This document shows, piece after piece, positions 47,742-58,244 of a stretch of DNA of 64,000 bases. How positions within the stretch are numbered: position 1 is the first letter of the stretch; each line of letters starts with the position of its first letter. The notes beneath the pieces were generated by a model. That model saw nothing but the letters and a program-made list of their open reading frames with translations, searched no databases and was not told where the DNA came from. This DNA comes from an uncultured Pelagibacteraceae bacterium (GTDB lineage: Bacteria > Pseudomonadota > Alphaproteobacteria > Pelagibacterales > Pelagibacteraceae): assembly GCA_902527265.1 (NCBI GenBank), contig CABZNY010000004.1, positions 1 through 64,000 of the forward strand, in the 5' to 3' direction. Position numbers and translations under genes: made by a program.

Positions 47742-48671
47742 CTAATTTTTTGTAAGTCTTAAAAATACATCTTCAAGATCTCCATCATCAGTTGAAATAT
47801 CTTGTATTTTTATATCTTGTTTTTTAATTTCTGAGATTATTGAGTCTATGCTGAGTTTACTCTTCTCATATGATAAAACTAACCTGTTTTCGTTATTTGA
47901 TATAACTTTTAATGACTCAAAAGTGTTGTCGTTAATATTAGTTTTTTTATCTGTGGTGACATACACAATTTTTGTTTGAATTCTTTCTAAGAGATTTTTA
48001 GTCGTATCTAAAGCTACTAACTTTCCTCCACTTAGGATACCTATTCTATCACACATTTTTTCTGCCTCTTCAAGATAATGAGTTGTTAGTATTGTCGTTA
48101 CCCCTTGTTTATTCAAAGATTTAACATTTTCCCATAATGTATTTCTAAGTTCCACATCTACTCCTGCAGTAGGCTCGTCTAAAATTATAATTGGAGGTTG
48201 ATGCACCATCGCTTTTGCCACAAGTAATCTTCTCTTCATACCACCAGATAAGGCTCTAGCATAACTGTCAGCCTGTTCCTCTAATGATACCAACTTCAAT
48301 ATAGTATCTGTAATTCTATCTTTTTCTCTAATTCCATATAGTCCTGCCTGAAGTTCTAATAGTTTTCTGGGACTAAAAAATGGATCAAAGTTTACCTCTT
48401 GTGGAACAATTCCAATTGAGGCTTTAACTTGTCTAGGATTTTTATCTAAGTTAAACCCCCAAACATTTACTTCACCACCAGTTTTTACAACTGATCCACC
48501 TAATATGTTTATAAATGTACTCTTTCCGGCGCCATTTGGTCCTAATAGACCAAAAATTTCACCTTCTTTCACTTCTAAGTTTAAATTATTTAGCGCCTGC
48601 GTTTTTTTAGAACCGTTTTTTGAATAAACTTTATTCAAGTTTTTAACAGTTAATACGTTTTTTTTATTCAT
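47742..48671 (-). CDS. ABC transporter ATP-binding protein
   Basis: LLGPNGAGKSTFINILGG Walker A, LSGGMKRRLLVAKAMVHQPPIIILDEPTAGVD. Confidence 0.92.
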   Translation of the reverse strand: MNKKNVLTVKNLNKVYSKNGSKKTQALNNLNLEVKEGEIFGLLGPNGAGKSTFINILGGSVVKTGGEVNVWGFNLDKNPRQVKASIGIVPQEVNFDPFFSPRKLLELQAGLYGIREKDRITDTILKLVSLEEQADSYARALSGGMKRRLLVAKAMVHQPPIIILDEPTAGVDVELRNTLWENVKSLNKQGVTTILTTHYLEEAEKMCDRIGILSGGKLVALDTTKNLLERIQTKIVYVTTDKKTNINDNTFESLKVISNNENRLVLSYEKSKLSIDSIISEIKKQDIKIQDISTDDGDLEDVFLRLTKN

Positions 48672-48721
48672 ATGAGGACATACATTTATTACATTTATAA
48701 AAATTAAGATATCATTACATT

Positions 48722-51496
48722 ATGGACAAAATTAAAAAAAGTGACCATTTTTACTTAATAGATGGTTCTGGATACATATTTAGAGCATATTATGCCCTTC
48801 CTCCTTTAACTAGAAAAAGTGATGGATTACCAGTTGGTGCTGTCAGCGGTTTTTGCAACATGCTTTTTAAATTATTAGAGGACTCTAAATCTGATGATAA
48901 TTTAGAAAAACCAACACACTTTGCAGTGATATTTGATTCAGCAAGAAAAAATTTTAGAAATGAAATATATTCAGAGTATAAAGGAAATAGATCTGATGCA
49001 CCTGACGATCTAATTCCTCAATTTGAATACATCAGGAAATCTGTAAAAGCCTTTAATTTACCTTCAATTGAGTTAATCAATTATGAGGCAGATGATTTAA
49101 TTGCAACATATGTAGAAAAAATTTTAGACTTAGGTGCAAAGGTAACAATTGTTTCTTCAGACAAAGATTTAATGCAGCTTTATAAAAAAGGGGTGAGAAT
49201 TTATGACCCAATGAAGAACAAATTTATAAATCAAGACGATGTCCACAATAAATTTGGAGTTACTCCAGAAAAAGTAATAGATGTACAATCTTTAGCTGGT
49301 GATAGCACAGATAACGTGCCTGGTGTACCTGGTATAGGAGTTAAAACTGCTGCTGAATTGATAAATCAATATGGAACTTTAGAAAACTTATTAAAAAATG
49401 CATCAAAAATAAAACAAAATAAAAGAAGAGAAACTCTAATAAATAACAAGGACGATGCAATTATTAGCAAAAAATTAGTTACATTAAAAAAAAATGTACC
49501 TGTAAAAAATAAAATTGAAGAATTCATACTGAAAAGTGTTGATCAAGATAAGCTTTATTCTTTTCTAAGAGAAATGGAATTTAATAGGCTATTAAGTTCT
49601 GCTATCTCAAAGTATGGAGACACAAATAACCTTGTAACTAAAGATATTGATAAAAATTCAAAAAAAACAACGGAAATTAAGAAAAAAAATTATCAATTAA
49701 TTAAAAATGAGAAGGAGATTGAAGATTGGATGAAACAATCTGAGGAAATAGGTGAATTTGCAATAGATACTGAAACAACTTCATTAGACCCACATACAGC
49801 AAAGTTAGTTGGTATTTCAATCTCTAACAGAATTGGAAATGCATGTTACATTCCATTAAATCATGTTAGAGGAAACAATCTTGACGAAAAAAAAGTCTTA
49901 AGTATTTTAAAGAATTATTTAGAGGATGAGAGCATTAAAAAAGTAGGTCAAAATATTAAGTTTGATTTTATTGTCTTTTATCACCGTGGAATCACTTTGA
50001 ATTCCATGGAAGATACTATGCTTATGTCTTACACACTAGATGCTGGTAAAAACAGGCATAATATGGATACACTTTCAGAGATCCATCTAGGTCACAAAAC
50101 TATAAAATTTAAAGATCTAGTAGGTACCGGAAAAAAACAACTAAATTTTTCTGAAGTTAACATATCTGAAGCTAAAGATTATGCGGCTGAAGATGCAGAT
50201 ATTACATTTAGATTGTACAAAATTTTTTTAAAATCATTAAAAGCAGAAAAATTATTGAATATTTATGAGTTATTTGAAAAACCATTAATTAAAATACTAG
50301 CGGAGATGGAGATAAAAGGTATTAAACTTGATAAATCTGCACTTAACAAACTGTCTTCAAAATTTTCAACCAAAATCGAAAAATTAGAAAAATCTATTTT
50401 TAAGATTTCAAAGAAAATATTTAACATTGGATCAACTAAGCAACTTGGTGAAATAATGTATAACGATTTAAAAATAGCAGCTTTAAAGAAAACAAAAAAA
50501 GGAAGTTTTGCAACTAGTGCTTCAGTTTTAGAGGACCTAGCTTTTAAAGGTTATGAATTTCCAAAACTCATCTTGGAATGGAGGCAAATAAGTAAACTTA
50601 AAAATACTTACTCAGATGCATTGCCAGAACATATAAATCAAAATACTAAAAGGGTTCATACATCTTTTTTGTTAGCAGCTACTACAACAGGTAGACTTGC
50701 ATCTAGTGATCCAAATTTACAAAATATTCCAATAAAATCAGATGATGGTAAGGATATAAGAAAAGCCTTTGTTTCTGAAAAAAATAACAAATTGATTTCA
50801 GCAGACTACAACCAAGTTGAAATGAGAATTTTGGCAGACCTTGCAGATGTAAAACAGTTGAAAAAGGCGTTTTTAAATAATGAGGATATTCATACTTTGA
50901 CAGCTAGTCAGGTTTTTGGAAAAGAAATTAATAAAATTGATTCAGAAACAAGAAGAAAAGCAAAAGCAATCAACTTTGGAATTATTTATGGCATATCACA
51001 ATATGGTTTAGCTAAACAAATCAATGTTTCAAATAATGAAGCAGAAGAATTTTTAAATTCTTATTTTAAAAAATTTCCAGAAATTAAAGATTATATGAAA
51101 ACAACCGTGAATTTTTGTAGAAAAAGTGGCTATGTAAGTAATATATTTGGAAGAAAAACCCATCTCACTGGAATTAACGATAAGAATTTTAATGTAAGAA
51201 ATTTTCAAGAGAGGGCAGCGATAAATGCTCCAATTCAAGGGTCAGCATCGGAGATAATGAGATTAGCAATGATCAGAATAAATAAAGAAATCTCCAATAA
51301 TAAAAATAATAGTTTGAAAATGTTGTTACAAATACACGATGAGTTAATTTTTGAGGAAAGCTTAAAAGAAACAAAAAAAAGCACTAAGTTAATTAAGGAT
51401 TTGATGTTGAGTGTGAGAGATAGTGAACTTCATTCATTTTCAATACCTCTTTTAGTCGATGTGAATATTGGAGAAAATTGGGGTGAACTTCATTGA
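48722..51496 (+). CDS. polA: DNA polymerase I
   Basis: 5'-3' exo domain, DnaQ-like 3'-5' exo (FAIDTETTSLDP), polymerase motifs (SADYNQVEMRILADLA, RRKAKAINFGIIYGIS, LLQIHDELIFE). Confidence 0.97.
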   Translation: MDKIKKSDHFYLIDGSGYIFRAYYALPPLTRKSDGLPVGAVSGFCNMLFKLLEDSKSDDNLEKPTHFAVIFDSARKNFRNEIYSEYKGNRSDAPDDLIPQFEYIRKSVKAFNLPSIELINYEADDLIATYVEKILDLGAKVTIVSSDKDLMQLYKKGVRIYDPMKNKFINQDDVHNKFGVTPEKVIDVQSLAGDSTDNVPGVPGIGVKTAAELINQYGTLENLLKNASKIKQNKRRETLINNKDDAIISKKLVTLKKNVPVKNKIEEFILKSVDQDKLYSFLREMEFNRLLSSAISKYGDTNNLVTKDIDKNSKKTTEIKKKNYQLIKNEKEIEDWMKQSEEIGEFAIDTETTSLDPHTAKLVGISISNRIGNACYIPLNHVRGNNLDEKKVLSILKNYLEDESIKKVGQNIKFDFIVFYHRGITLNSMEDTMLMSYTLDAGKNRHNMDTLSEIHLGHKTIKFKDLVGTGKKQLNFSEVNISEAKDYAAEDADITFRLYKIFLKSLKAEKLLNIYELFEKPLIKILAEMEIKGIKLDKSALNKLSSKFSTKIEKLEKSIFKISKKIFNIGSTKQLGEIMYNDLKIAALKKTKKGSFATSASVLEDLAFKGYEFPKLILEWRQISKLKNTYSDALPEHINQNTKRVHTSFLLAATTTGRLASSDPNLQNIPIKSDDGKDIRKAFVSEKNNKLISADYNQVEMRILADLADVKQLKKAFLNNEDIHTLTASQVFGKEINKIDSETRRKAKAINFGIIYGISQYGLAKQINVSNNEAEEFLNSYFKKFPEIKDYMKTTVNFCRKSGYVSNIFGRKTHLTGINDKNFNVRNFQERAAINAPIQGSASEIMRLAMIRINKEISNNKNNSLKMLLQIHDELIFEESLKETKKSTKLIKDLMLSVRDSELHSFSIPLLVDVNIGENWGELH

Positions 51497-51546
51497 AAAC
51501 AAACAATTGCCCTAATATGAACAATTTAGTATTTTTATTTTAATTT

Positions 51547-52251
51547 ATGTCACAAACAATTGCGTTAGTAGATGATGATAGAAATTTGTTAACTTCTGTC
51601 CAGATGGCTTTAGAAAAAGAAGGTTTTAAAGTTCAAACTTATATTGATGGTGAGAATGCTCTTGTTGGATTATCGAGAACCCCGCCGGATCTTGCTGTGA
51701 TTGATATAAAAATGCCAAGAATGGATGGTGAAGAACTTCTTAGAAAACTTAGAAAAAAAACTTCTATGCCAGTTATTTTTTTAACTTCTAAAGACGAGAT
51801 AACCGACGAGGTAAGTGGTTTGAAACTCGGTGCAGATGACTTTGTTGGTAAAACTGGAGGGTTCTCAACCAAAGTTTTAGTTGAAAGAATTAAGGTTCAA
51901 TTAAGAAAAAAAGATAAGGATATTAACATCGAAGAAAATAAAAATGTAATTGCTCATGGTAAGTTAAAATTAGACCCTTCCCAACTTGAATGTGAGTGGG
52001 ATGGTAAACAATTGCCTGATAAACTGACTACAACGGAATTTAAAATTGTTGAGGAGCTAGCAAAAAGACCAGGAATGATTAAAGAGAGAGCCTTGCTGAT
52101 GGATGTAGCTTATCGAGAAGACACAGATATAGAAGATAGGACTATTGATAGTCATGTTAAAAGAATAAGAAAAAAATTTAAAAAGATAGATAGTGATTTT
52201 TCAGCAATTGAAACGAGATATGGAAGTGGATATAGATGGAATGTTAAATAA
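51547..52251 (+). CDS. chvI: ChvI-like OmpR-family response regulator
   Basis: Receiver plus winged-helix; followed by a ChvG-like kinase; noncanonical KTGGFS in place of KPF. Confidence 0.86.
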   Translation: MSQTIALVDDDRNLLTSVQMALEKEGFKVQTYIDGENALVGLSRTPPDLAVIDIKMPRMDGEELLRKLRKKTSMPVIFLTSKDEITDEVSGLKLGADDFVGKTGGFSTKVLVERIKVQLRKKDKDINIEENKNVIAHGKLKLDPSQLECEWDGKQLPDKLTTTEFKIVEELAKRPGMIKERALLMDVAYREDTDIEDRTIDSHVKRIRKKFKKIDSDFSAIETRYGSGYRWNVK

Positions 52252-52256
52252 TAATT

Positions 52257-53759
52257 ATGGGAAAAATACTAAAAAATCTCTCTATATTACAGAAATTCCT
52301 TTTTATTAATCTAGTAGTATTCATATTTATAATAATAATCACTTTCTTTTATTTAGGTGCTATTCAAAAAAATTTGATTAATGAAAAACAAAAAGATCAT
52401 AAAAATATAATAACTCAAACAATATTAAATCTTGAAAAATCAAATATAAAATTAAATGATTATGGAATAAGTGAATTTTTATTTTCTAAAAAATCCCGAT
52501 TTCCTTATTTTGAAAAACTAGAGAGAGTAATATTTTTTGATGATAAATTAAATTGGATTGGCGATACAAGATCTATTCCATCCTCAACGTTATTAATTGA
52601 AGAATTAACTGAACAATCAAGTGAGAATAATTTTAATAATCAAGAAAATAAAAATGAAACAATTTTTGATGAAGATCTTAATAAATATTATTTATTAGGA
52701 TCCGAAAAACCTTTAACCAATTTAAAACAAATTCAAGATCAGTTTTTTGTTTTTAGTATTAAAAGTATAAATTATTTAAATAATAAGGGCTATATTCTTA
52801 TATCTGAAAATGCTGACAATATAATTGCACAAATTGAAGAGAGAGAGAATTTTATTATTAGAACAGCTCTTGTGGTACTTTTGGTTATCATTATTTTTTC
52901 ATATGTTTTAAATAGATATTTTTTAAAACCTATTAAAAATTTAGTTACATATACAAATATCATAAAAAACAAAAGTAACGAAAAAACAGATATAGAAAGG
53001 GTCAAGACAAGAAATGATGAATTAGGAATATTATCAAAATCACTTGATGAAATGACCAGTGAATTAAATAAAAGAATTAAAACTGCTGAAAATTATTCAA
53101 CAGACTTACTTCATGAAATCAGAAATCCTCTAGCCTCGTTAAAAAGTGCATCTGAGATTATTTCAGAAACAGAAGATAAAACTAAAAGAGAAAAATTAAT
53201 TAATATTGTATCTCATGATGTTGAGAGAATAGAAAGGTTAATTACTGATTATTCTCAAATGTTGAAAGATGAGGCAGTAATCTCCAAAGAAACAATGCAA
53301 AAAATTGATATTAAAGATATTGCAAAATCTGTGGTTGATGATTTTAACAATATTTATAATTCAAAGAGAAAGATACAAATAAGATTAAAGTCAAATGGAT
53401 CTGAGAATTATTTTATACTTGGTATAAACAATAGAATAGAACAAATTATTGCAAATTTGCTTGAAAATTCAATTTCTTTTAGTCATGAGAATCAAGAAAT
53501 CATAGTAGAGGTTAGTAAGAACAAAGAAGGCAAGCCAAGACTTGTCGTAACTGATGAGGGGACTGGTTTTAGTGAGAAGGACACCACAAAAATTTTCAAT
53601 AGATTTTATAGCAATAGACCTGAAAATTTTGGAGAACACTCTGGTTTAGGCCTAAATATAGTGAAAAACTTAGTTGAATTACATAATGGACAAATTAAAG
53701 CTGAGAATAATAAAGAGAAGGGTGCAAAAGTTGAAATTATTTTCCCGGCGACCCAATGA
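52257..53759 (+). CDS. chvG: ChvG-like sensor histidine kinase
   Basis: Two TM helices, HAMP region, LLHEIRNPLASLKSA H-box, HATPase (NLLENSISFS, DEGTGFSEKD). Confidence 0.88.
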   Translation: MGKILKNLSILQKFLFINLVVFIFIIIITFFYLGAIQKNLINEKQKDHKNIITQTILNLEKSNIKLNDYGISEFLFSKKSRFPYFEKLERVIFFDDKLNWIGDTRSIPSSTLLIEELTEQSSENNFNNQENKNETIFDEDLNKYYLLGSEKPLTNLKQIQDQFFVFSIKSINYLNNKGYILISENADNIIAQIEERENFIIRTALVVLLVIIIFSYVLNRYFLKPIKNLVTYTNIIKNKSNEKTDIERVKTRNDELGILSKSLDEMTSELNKRIKTAENYSTDLLHEIRNPLASLKSASEIISETEDKTKREKLINIVSHDVERIERLITDYSQMLKDEAVISKETMQKIDIKDIAKSVVDDFNNIYNSKRKIQIRLKSNGSENYFILGINNRIEQIIANLLENSISFSHENQEIIVEVSKNKEGKPRLVVTDEGTGFSEKDTTKIFNRFYSNRPENFGEHSGLGLNIVKNLVELHNGQIKAENNKEKGAKVEIIFPATQ

Positions 53760-53801
53760 AAAGTTGATTAATACAAATAAAGTTGCTACAAGCCCTACCT
53801 T

Positions 53802-55088
53802 ATGACAGATTATAAAGTAAAAGATATCAACGAAGCAGAATTTGGAAGAAAAGAAATCTCTCTTGCAGAGACTGAAATGCCAGGATTAATGGCAGTAAGA
53901 GCTGAATATAAAGGTAAAAACCCTCTTAAAGGTGCAAGAATTTTAGGTTGTCTACATATGACAATTCAAACAGCAGTTTTAATTGAAACTTTAGTAGATC
54001 TAGGTGCAGAATGTAGATGGTCTTCATGCAATATATTTTCAACGCAAGATCATGCAGCAGCAGCAATTGCAAAAGCTGGTATCCCAGTATTTGCTTGGAA
54101 GGGTGAGACAGAGGAAGAATATTGGTGGTGCGTAAAACAAACTATTGAAGGTAAAAAAGATTGGATCCCTAACATGATTTTAGATGATGGCGGAGATCTT
54201 ACTGCTCTTATGCATAAAGATTATAAAGATTTATTAAAAGGTATAAAAGGCTTGAGTGAAGAAACAACAACAGGTGTCTTAGCCCTTAAAAAAATGGAAG
54301 AACAAGGTCAATTGTTAGTGCCAGCAATTAATGTAAACGACTCAGTCACAAAATCAAAATTTGATAATTTATATGGATGTAGAGAAAGTTTAGTTGATGG
54401 AATTAAAAGAGCTACTGATGTCATGATGTCAGGAAAAGTTGCAATCGTTGCAGGCTTTGGTGATGTAGGAAAAGGAAGTGCAGCATCTCTAAGACAAAGT
54501 GGTGCAAGAGTTTTGGTAACAGAAACGGATCCTATTTGTGCTTTGCAAGCTGCTATGGAAGGTTATGAGGTGGTTTTAATGGATGAAATGATAGGTCAAG
54601 CAGATATTGTTGTAACTGCTACTGGAAATAAAGATGTAGTAACCGCAGATCACATGAGAGCTATGAAAGATAGATCTATTCTATGCAATATTGGACACTT
54701 CGATAACGAAATTCAAGTCGAGGCTTTGAAAAATTATAAATGGGATGAAGTAAAACCACAAGTTCACGAAATAACATTCCCAGATGATAAAAGATTAATT
54801 TTATTAGCTGAGGGAAGACTTGTAAATTTAGGTTGTGGAACTGGTCACCCAAGCTTTGTAATGAGTGCCTCATTTACCAATCAGGTTATTGCGCAAATTG
54901 AGCTTTGGAACAATTCACACAACTATGAAAATAAAGTTTATGTGCTTCCTAAACACTTAGATGAAAAAGTGGCAAGACTTCACCTAGATAAAGTTGGTGC
55001 AAAATTAACACCATTATCAAAAGAGCAAGCTGACTATATAAGTGTAACACCAGAGGGACCATATAAGCCTCATGCTTATCGCTACTAG
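53802..55088 (+). CDS. ahcY: Adenosylhomocysteinase
   Basis: [33 protein letters not shown]-terminal PYKPHAYRY. Confidence 0.98.
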   Translation: MTDYKVKDINEAEFGRKEISLAETEMPGLMAVRAEYKGKNPLKGARILGCLHMTIQTAVLIETLVDLGAECRWSSCNIFSTQDHAAAAIAKAGIPVFAWKGETEEEYWWCVKQTIEGKKDWIPNMILDDGGDLTALMHKDYKDLLKGIKGLSEETTTGVLALKKMEEQGQLLVPAINVNDSVTKSKFDNLYGCRESLVDGIKRATDVMMSGKVAIVAGFGDVGKGSAASLRQSGARVLVTETDPICALQAAMEGYEVVLMDEMIGQADIVVTATGNKDVVTADHMRAMKDRSILCNIGHFDNEIQVEALKNYKWDEVKPQVHEITFPDDKRLILLAEGRLVNLGCGTGHPSFVMSASFTNQVIAQIELWNNSHNYENKVYVLPKHLDEKVARLHLDKVGAKLTPLSKEQADYISVTPEGPYKPHAYRY

Positions 55089-55551
55089 AAGCGGCAAAAT
55101 AAATATTTCTAAAGAAAAAGATACAAAACTTGTAGCTGAAAAACTTTGTAAACTTATCAATATAGGAGATTTCATACTTTTAACTGGCAATTTAGGTGTA
55201 GGAAAAACTACGTTCATTAAATACATTATAAATTCTCTTCAAAGAATAAATAGACAGAAAATATCGGAAGTTCCTAGCCCTACTTTTAATATTACAAATG
55301 AATATCAGATAAAAAAAATTTCAATAAAGCACTATGATTTATACAGAATTAAAAATCAAAAAGAGCTTAATAACTTAGGTATTCAAGAAAATTTAAAAAA
55401 ACAAATAACCCTAATTGAATGGCCAGAAATTGTAAAAAAACTAAAAATTAAAAATAGTATTAGCTTAATATTTAAATATAATAAAAGCTATACTGAGCGT
55501 TATCTTACAATAATTTCAAAAAACAAAAAAATAATTAATGAATTTAAATAA
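55072..55551 (+). CDS. tsaE: tRNA threonylcarbamoyladenosine biosynthesis ATPase TsaE
   Basis: [17 protein letters not shown] Walker [18 protein letters not shown]. Confidence 0.93.
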   Translation: MLIATRSGKINISKEKDTKLVAEKLCKLINIGDFILLTGNLGVGKTTFIKYIINSLQRINRQKISEVPSPTFNITNEYQIKKISIKHYDLYRIKNQKELNNLGIQENLKKQITLIEWPEIVKKLKIKNSISLIFKYNKSYTERYLTIISKNKKIINEFK

Positions 55552-56488
55552 ATTGAAAAAACTAACTGGAGATGCATCATTTAGAAATTTTTATAGAGGA
55601 AAAAAAAATATTATTGTTCATTGTAAAAAAAATAAAAAAAGTAATTTGTTAGAATATGATGCTGTTAACAAAATATTAATTAAAAAAAATATTATAGCCC
55701 CTAAATTAATATCTCAGAATTACAAAAATAATTATATTGAGATTGAAGATTTTGGAGATTTAACAGTTTTTAAAAAATTTCAAAAAAAATCTATAAATAA
55801 AAAAATTTACTATAAAAAAATTTTAGATTTATTGATTAAAATTAAAAACATAAAAGCTAAGTATCAAAAAACGTTTTTGAAAACTAATTATAAAGTTCCA
55901 GACTATTCATTAAAAAAATTATTAGATGAGAGTAATTTATTCTTAGACTGGTATTTGCCAAAATATGTTAAAAGAGAAAAAAATAGAATTTTAAATGTCA
56001 AATTTAATAAGATATTTAAAAAATTACTAAATAATATTTATTATAAAAATAAAGTTTTTGTACATCGAGATTTTCATATATCTAATATAATGATAACTAA
56101 AAAAGGTTTAGGATTGATAGACAGTCAAGATGCTGTCTATGGTAATATTGCATATGATTTAGCTTCTCTTATCGATGATGTCAGGTTTAAAACAGACATT
56201 AAGACTAAAAAATATATTTTTGATGCATTCATAAAAAAAAATAAACAATTAAATCTTAAAAAGTTCAAAAATGATTTTGAGATCTTATCTGTCTTAAGGA
56301 ATTTAAAAATAATTGGCATATTTACTAGATTATCTGAAAGAGATAAAAAAAATAAATATCTTAAACTTATACCTCATGCATGGGAGTTAATCGATTACAG
56401 AACTCTGAATAATCCAATATTCAAAGACTTAAATTACCTATTAAGTAAAAACTTTGATAGAAAAATTAGAAAGTCTTATGAAAATTAA
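55538..56488 (+). CDS. amgK: Aminoglycoside phosphotransferase-fold kinase, likely AmgK (MurNAc/GlcNAc anomeric kinase)
   Basis: VFVHRDFHISNIM catalytic loop, GLIDSQDAVYGNIAYDLASLIDD; directly upstream of MurU-like gene. Confidence 0.8.
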   Translation: MNLNKLKKLTGDASFRNFYRGKKNIIVHCKKNKKSNLLEYDAVNKILIKKNIIAPKLISQNYKNNYIEIEDFGDLTVFKKFQKKSINKKIYYKKILDLLIKIKNIKAKYQKTFLKTNYKVPDYSLKKLLDESNLFLDWYLPKYVKREKNRILNVKFNKIFKKLLNNIYYKNKVFVHRDFHISNIMITKKGLGLIDSQDAVYGNIAYDLASLIDDVRFKTDIKTKKYIFDAFIKKNKQLNLKKFKNDFEILSVLRNLKIIGIFTRLSERDKKNKYLKLIPHAWELIDYRTLNNPIFKDLNYLLSKNFDRKIRKSYEN

Positions 56489-57164
56489 AACTGCCCTAAT
56501 ACTCTGCGCTGGATTTGGAAAGAGAGTACAACCGATAACAGACAGTTTGCCTAAGCCATTAATAGTTTATAAAAATGAAACCTTATTAGAAAATACAATT
56601 AATTTTCTTATAAAAATAAAAATTGAAAAAATTAAAATTAATGTTTTTTATTTAAAAGAAAAGATCATAGATTTTATTGATAGTAAAAATTTCCCATTAA
56701 ATATTGAAATTGTAGATGATGGTGAGACAATCTTAGGAACAGGAGGTGGTACTCTAAATCTTATAAATAAATCTAATGAGGACGATGTTCTAGTAATCAA
56801 TCCAGATACAATTTGGAATGATAGTTATATCAACTCAATTGATGCAATGGAAAAAATTTACTTTGAAAGAAAAATGAAAAACATTTTATTAATTGTAAAT
56901 AACTCTACATGTTTTGATAAAAGATTTAATGGAGATTTTGAGATAAAAAATAATATCCTTCTAAAGGAAAAAATAAATAATTTTAAATATACTGGATGTC
57001 AAATATTTAATAAGGACTTAATATCTCATAAACAATTAAATTATTTTCCTATATCTGAAATATGGGATGCGCTTTTGAGAGAAAGCAAACTCTACGGTTA
57101 TGAGCATAAAGGTGAATTCAAGCATCTAACTGATTTTGAAATATACGAAAAATTATTTATTTAG
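56478..57164 (+). CDS. murU: Nucleotidyltransferase, likely MurU (MurNAc-1-P uridylyltransferase); ORF track extends to 56454
   Basis: MKIKTALILCAGFGKRVQPITDSLPKPLI; paired with amgK. Confidence 0.82.
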   Translation: MKIKTALILCAGFGKRVQPITDSLPKPLIVYKNETLLENTINFLIKIKIEKIKINVFYLKEKIIDFIDSKNFPLNIEIVDDGETILGTGGGTLNLINKSNEDDVLVINPDTIWNDSYINSIDAMEKIYFERKMKNILLIVNNSTCFDKRFNGDFEIKNNILLKEKINNFKYTGCQIFNKDLISHKQLNYFPISEIWDALLRESKLYGYEHKGEFKHLTDFEIYEKLFI

Positions 57165-57871
57165 AAAACTAAAAGATCTTTTGCTCTATCTTTATCTAAA
57201 TATCTTGCTTGTTTAATCTTTCCTTTTTCAGTTTCAATCAATAAAGGATTACCAGTTGGTATTTCTAAGCTCGAAATCTTTTTATTATCTAAATTAAATA
57301 AGTATTTGCATAATGATCTGATTGAATTTCCATGAGCTGATACAATAATGTTTTTATCTAATTTAGGTTCAATATTTTTTGTGTAAAAAGGTATTACTCT
57401 TTCATAAGTATTTTTTAAAGATTCTGTATCTGGAATTTTATCTTTTGGAACATTTTTATATATATCAATATTCAAAGGATGATATGGGCTTGTTTTTTTA
57501 AGCGGCTCTGGTGGGTGATCCCAAGATCTTCTAAAAGTATGAATTTTTTCTTCTCCATAAAGTTTTTTCATTTCGTCTTTATTTAAACCTGTTAAAGCAC
57601 CATAGTGCCTCTCGTTTAATTCCCAAGCATTAACAACATCTTGGTTTTTAATTCTCATGGTATTGAGTATTAAATTGAGTGTCTCAATCGATCTCGTCTG
57701 TAAGGATGTATAAAAATAAGATAATTCAAGGTTTAATTCCTTAATTAACTCTCCTGCCTTACAAGCTTCAAGTTTGCCTTTGGCAGCTAAACCCACATCT
57801 ACCCAACCTGTAAAACGGTTTTCCAGGTTCCATTCGCTTTGCCCGTGTCGAATAAGTATTAAATTATTCAT
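57161..57871 (-). CDS. gpmA: 2,3-bisphosphoglycerate-dependent phosphoglycerate mutase
   Basis: LILIRHGQSEWNLENRFTGWVDVGLAAKG. Confidence 0.96.
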   Translation of the reverse strand: MNNLILIRHGQSEWNLENRFTGWVDVGLAAKGKLEACKAGELIKELNLELSYFYTSLQTRSIETLNLILNTMRIKNQDVVNAWELNERHYGALTGLNKDEMKKLYGEEKIHTFRRSWDHPPEPLKKTSPYHPLNIDIYKNVPKDKIPDTESLKNTYERVIPFYTKNIEPKLDKNIIVSAHGNSIRSLCKYLFNLDNKKISSLEIPTGNPLLIETEKGKIKQARYLDKDRAKDLLVF

Positions 57872-57935
57872 AAATTTAACACAAATATAAATTAAATTAG
57901 ATTGACATAAAGCAAAATCTTTTTAATTTGTTAAA

Positions 57936-58244
57936 ATGAGTTCATTTGAAGATAGAAAAAAAAGTTTTGAAAAAAAATTTGCTCACGATCAAGAGCTTCA
58001 ATTCAAAGTTAGTGCCAGAAGGAACAAATATTTAGGAGAATGGGTATCTCAGATACTAAATTTTAATCCAGATCAAGAAAAAGAATATATTCAATCAGTC
58101 ATAAAGGCAGATTTTGCTGAAGTAGGTGATCAAGATGTTTTTAGAAAAATTAAAGATGACTTGAAAGCGAAAAACGTTTCAGACGAAGAACTTCGAAAAA
58201 AAATGGATGAATTAAATGAAAAAGCAAAAACTGATTTTAATTAG
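57936..58244 (+). CDS. DUF1476 protein, alphaproteobacterial F1-ATPase inhibitory zeta subunit family
   Basis: MSSFEDRKKSFEKKFAHDQELQFKVSARRNKYLGEWVSQ N-terminal inhibitory-type region. Confidence 0.88.
   Translation: MSSFEDRKKSFEKKFAHDQELQFKVSARRNKYLGEWVSQILNFNPDQEKEYIQSVIKADFAEVGDQDVFRKIKDDLKAKNVSDEELRKKMDELNEKAKTDFN

Noticed and set aside
53760-53801. Possible SAM/SAH riboswitch upstream of ahcY (tgattaa...gttgctacaag)
   Set aside because: Only 42 nt available, no P1-like stem and no SAH or SAM-V core that I could pair; more simply a promoter-like TTGATT-17-TACAAG.
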